Of a stretch of 64,000 nucleotides of DNA, positions 62,183 through 64,000 are shown piece after piece. Under the pieces are notes generated by a model. The model searched no databases, was not told the DNA's origin, and worked only from the letters and a program-made list of their open reading frames with translations. Every line of letters begins with the position of its first letter. Positions within the stretch are counted from its first letter, which is position 1. A program made the translations under genes and the position numbers. Source of the DNA: Nitrospira sp. (GTDB taxonomy: Bacteria > Nitrospirota > Nitrospiria > Nitrospirales > Nitrospiraceae); assembly GCA_030123565.1 (NCBI GenBank), contig CP126122.1, forward strand, positions 496,001-560,000, read 5' to 3'.

Positions 62183-63148
62183 TCAGTCAGTGTTGTTGGT
62201 GGTCCCATTCGGCAGGGACAGGCTGTCTTCATGTTGCGTCAGCCGGAGGAAGACGTCTTCCAGGGTCATGGAGACCGGTTTCATTTCCAGCAGGCCCCAG
62301 TCCTGTCCGACGGCAAAACGTGCCACCTCTTCCCGGATATCCCTGCCCAACGCACATTCGATGAGGAAGGTGCCGGGATCGGCGGTCGCCAACACATGTT
62401 CCACCCCCGCGACCTCGCGGAATCGGTCGAACGCGTCGGATGGAGGCGCCTTGAGGGTGATGCTGATTTTTTCCGACCGCCGCAACCGTGCCGACAGTTG
62501 GTCCGGCGTATCTTCGGCGACGATGCGCCCGCCGTTGATGATGACCACGCGCTGACAGACGGCGGTCGCTTCCGGCAGGATGTGCGTACTCAAGATGACC
62601 GAGTGTGAGCCGGCCAGGCTCTTGATCAATTCCCTGATTTCGATGATTTGTTTCGGGTCGAGGCCGACCGTGGGCTCGTCCAAAATCAAGACAGGTGGAT
62701 CGTGGATCAACGCTTGAGCAAGGCCGACCCGCTGGCGATAGCCGCGCGACAGGTTGGCGATGAGCCGCTGACGGACCGATCCCAGGGAGAGCCGCTCAAC
62801 CACACGATCCATGCCGGCCTTCAGCTCCGCGCCGCTGAGCCCGCGGAGCCTGCCTACGAAGGAGAGATATTCGAAGACCGTGAGCTCCTGATAGACCGGC
62901 GGCGTTTCAGGCAGATAGCCGATTCGTTGCTTCACCGCTTCCGGTTGATCCGCGCAATCGAACCCTGCCACCTGTGCCGACCCTTCCGTCGCCGGCATGA
63001 AGCAGGTGAGGATGCGCATGGTCGTGGTTTTTCCCGCGCCGTTCGGACCGAGAAATGCCAGGACCTCGCCTTTCTCGACCCGAAAGGTGACGCGATCGAT
63101 CGCGGTGAGGTTTCCATACCGTTTGGTGATGTTGCGAACGTCGATCAT
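62183..63148 (-). CDS. ABC transporter ATPase (GldA-like)
   Basis: A 321-residue ATPase. Walker A is LGPNGAGKTTTMRIL (about 34), the Q-loop is GYLPETPPVY, the signature LSRGYRQRVGLAQAL and Walker B PVLILDEPTVGLDP. The C-terminal 80 residues form the extra domain of ABC-2 ATPases (ISITLKAPPSDAFDRFREVA). It is the first gene of the four-gene cassette. No shared-motif promoter was seen in front of it. Confidence 0.93.
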   Translation of the reverse strand: MIDVRNITKRYGNLTAIDRVTFRVEKGEVLAFLGPNGAGKTTTMRILTCFMPATEGSAQVAGFDCADQPEAVKQRIGYLPETPPVYQELTVFEYLSFVGRLRGLSGAELKAGMDRVVERLSLGSVRQRLIANLSRGYRQRVGLAQALIHDPPVLILDEPTVGLDPKQIIEIRELIKSLAGSHSVILSTHILPEATAVCQRVVIINGGRIVAEDTPDQLSARLRRSEKISITLKAPPSDAFDRFREVAGVEHVLATADPGTFLIECALGRDIREEVARFAVGQDWGLLEMKPVSMTLEDVFLRLTQHEDSLSLPNGTTNNTD

Positions 63149-63397
63149 GCAGTCGAGATGGACGGCTGGATGGGTCTGATTCCTGCTGTTCGTTGATACG
63201 GTGCGCGGTGTGGCAAATCACGTTGATATTACCGACCGCCTTCGATGCAGTCAAGAGCGGTGCATCCGCTTTCGCTTCGTTGCGGGACAAGAAAAATTTC
63301 CGTCCGACTTTACACTGTGGTTCGTACCTGGTACAGTTCCGCCACTTTTCGATCAGTTGCTCCGCACGACGCATGGGGAAGAGGTGTCGCCGAAACG

Positions 63398-63772
63398 ATG
63401 AGCGTCATGATCCAGCCGCGACCGAGTTTGTTGGGTGTGTTAGTGATCGGTGCGTTGCTCTGCGTGACCCTCGCCGGACTCGGAAGTGTGCTGAACTCCG
63501 TACATGCCGCCAACAATACGGTGCACGAGATCAGGGGGACGGTCGAAGCCGTTCACGCGGGGGATGACCCTCCCGTCATCGTCGTGAAGGGGCTGTACGG
63601 ATCCAAGGAAGAAGTGGTGGTCGGGGCGGTCCTCGCACAGGGGGCCGTCATTCTGCGGGGGAAGAAGCGGATCGGTCTCGATCGCATCCATGTCGGAGAC
63701 AACGTGACGTTGAAGTACGTCAAAACCCGTGACGGTCTCACTGTTCGATCGATCATACTCCATCGCAATTGA
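63398..63772 (+). CDS. Small exported OB-like protein
   Basis: A 124-residue protein. Signal segment LLGVLVIGALLCVTLAGLGS is cut near HAA at about 41. The mature domain reads HEIRGTVEAVHAGDDPPVIV, LYGSKEEVVVGAV, and VGDNVTLKYVKTRDGLTVRS. It resembles the small exported protein at 57544. The ATG at 63398 has GAGGTG 12 bases upstream; ATG 63407 is another start. It is divergent from the ABC cassette. Confidence 0.7.
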   Translation: MSVMIQPRPSLLGVLVIGALLCVTLAGLGSVLNSVHAANNTVHEIRGTVEAVHAGDDPPVIVVKGLYGSKEEVVVGAVLAQGAVILRGKKRIGLDRIHVGDNVTLKYVKTRDGLTVRSIILHRN

Positions 63773-63824
63773 TGCCGATGGTACACACGGTGGTGGGTTA
63801 CTCATAAGGAGGTAGAGAGAGCCT

Positions 63825-64000
63825 ATGATTCGACAGCATGTGGTGCGGGGGCTGTCCGCACCGGTGGCTGCAGGGTTGCTGTTCTTGTTGGGATGCTCCG
63901 GAACAGGCGACATCATTCCGATGAACCTGACCCCAAAGCCGCCCAGGGAGAGCAACGGCACCGGTCCAGCGGTCAAACTGATGGCAGGACCTCGGGTCAC
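63825..64000 (+). CDS. Lipoprotein, 5' part only
   Basis: The reading frame is open to the end of the window (58 whole codons). The signal segment (VVRGLSAPVAAGLLFLLGC) ends in a lipobox Cys at about 24. The mature part starts SGTGDIIPMNLTPKPPRESN. AAGGAGG lies 10-12 bases before the ATG. The product cannot be named from this part. Confidence 0.65.
   Translation, partial: MIRQHVVRGLSAPVAAGLLFLLGCSGTGDIIPMNLTPKPPRESNGTGPAVKLMAGPRV

Noticed and set aside
1-64000. tRNA, rRNA, prophage or intact insertion sequence
   Set aside because: No such sequence was recognised anywhere on either strand. The holin-like gene at 48863 belongs to a chromosomal membrane protein family in a non-phage context.

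Overview
This 64 kb window is chromosomal DNA of a GC-rich Gram-negative bacterium. The protein style (exported PRC-barrel, CsbD, PepSY and YtxH proteins, many PAS/HisKA_3 hybrid kinases, GldA/F/G-type transporter, proline-rich small proteins) fits the genus Nitrospira or a close relative in Nitrospirota. That placement is inference from gene content; there is no rRNA or tRNA gene here to settle it. No phage, plasmid, CRISPR or intact insertion sequence was seen.

Layout. 1-5 kb: exported PRC-barrel protein, GT4 glycosyltransferase, type II NADH dehydrogenase and small exported or basic proteins. 5-8 kb: a MITE-like repeat, an outer-membrane protein, and two convergent NarL/FixJ response regulators. 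8.6-16 kb: a dense stress block with superoxide dismutase, CBS protein, ferritin-like protein, glycogen debranching enzyme GlgX, two CsbD proteins (one exported), PepSY protein, a porin-like barrel, a metallothionein-like protein and a UPF0391 peptide. 16-30 kb: four large sensor kinases, including one with eight near-identical HAMP repeats and one interrupted by a frameshift at an A7 run. 30-38.6 kb: Csp-like four-helix Cys protein, phospholipase D-VTT fusion with an EEP partner, a zinc-ribbon protein, a frameshifted HAD-HerA-like fusion, and a low-affinity iron permease-like protein. 38.9-43.4 kb: a non-homologous end-joining block (Cys-rich protein, Ku, DUF72, LigD). 44-54.5 kb: TPP enzyme, AI-2E and YihY membrane proteins, holin/ElaB-like membrane proteins, Gfo/Idh/MocA oxidoreductase, hemerythrin, DUF4403, BON and YtxH proteins. 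54.8-57.5 kb: two tandem MFS transporters. 58-63 kb: a GldA/GldF/GldG/DUF4340 ABC cassette.

The main finding ties most of this together. At least 21 intergenic sites carry an imperfect 16-bp palindrome, CTAGG-N6-CCTAG (extended form about AACTAGG-N6-CCTAGTT). Each is followed 22-25 bp downstream (13 of 21 at exactly 23) by a TANNNT -10 box, in the direction of the adjacent gene. The operator therefore abuts the -35 position, as in class II activation. The sites precede superoxide dismutase, small heat-shock-like protein, CsbD, LigD, hemerythrin, YtxH, phospholipase D, the sensor kinases and other genes. This looks like a general stress regulon with one dedicated activator. The two NarL-type regulators in the window are candidates, but the regulator is not identified by the sequence.

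A second thread is a short palindromic repeat family bounded by CTAG. Copies sit directly against three of these operators, which suggests a mobile element with CTAG target preference that reshapes the same promoters.
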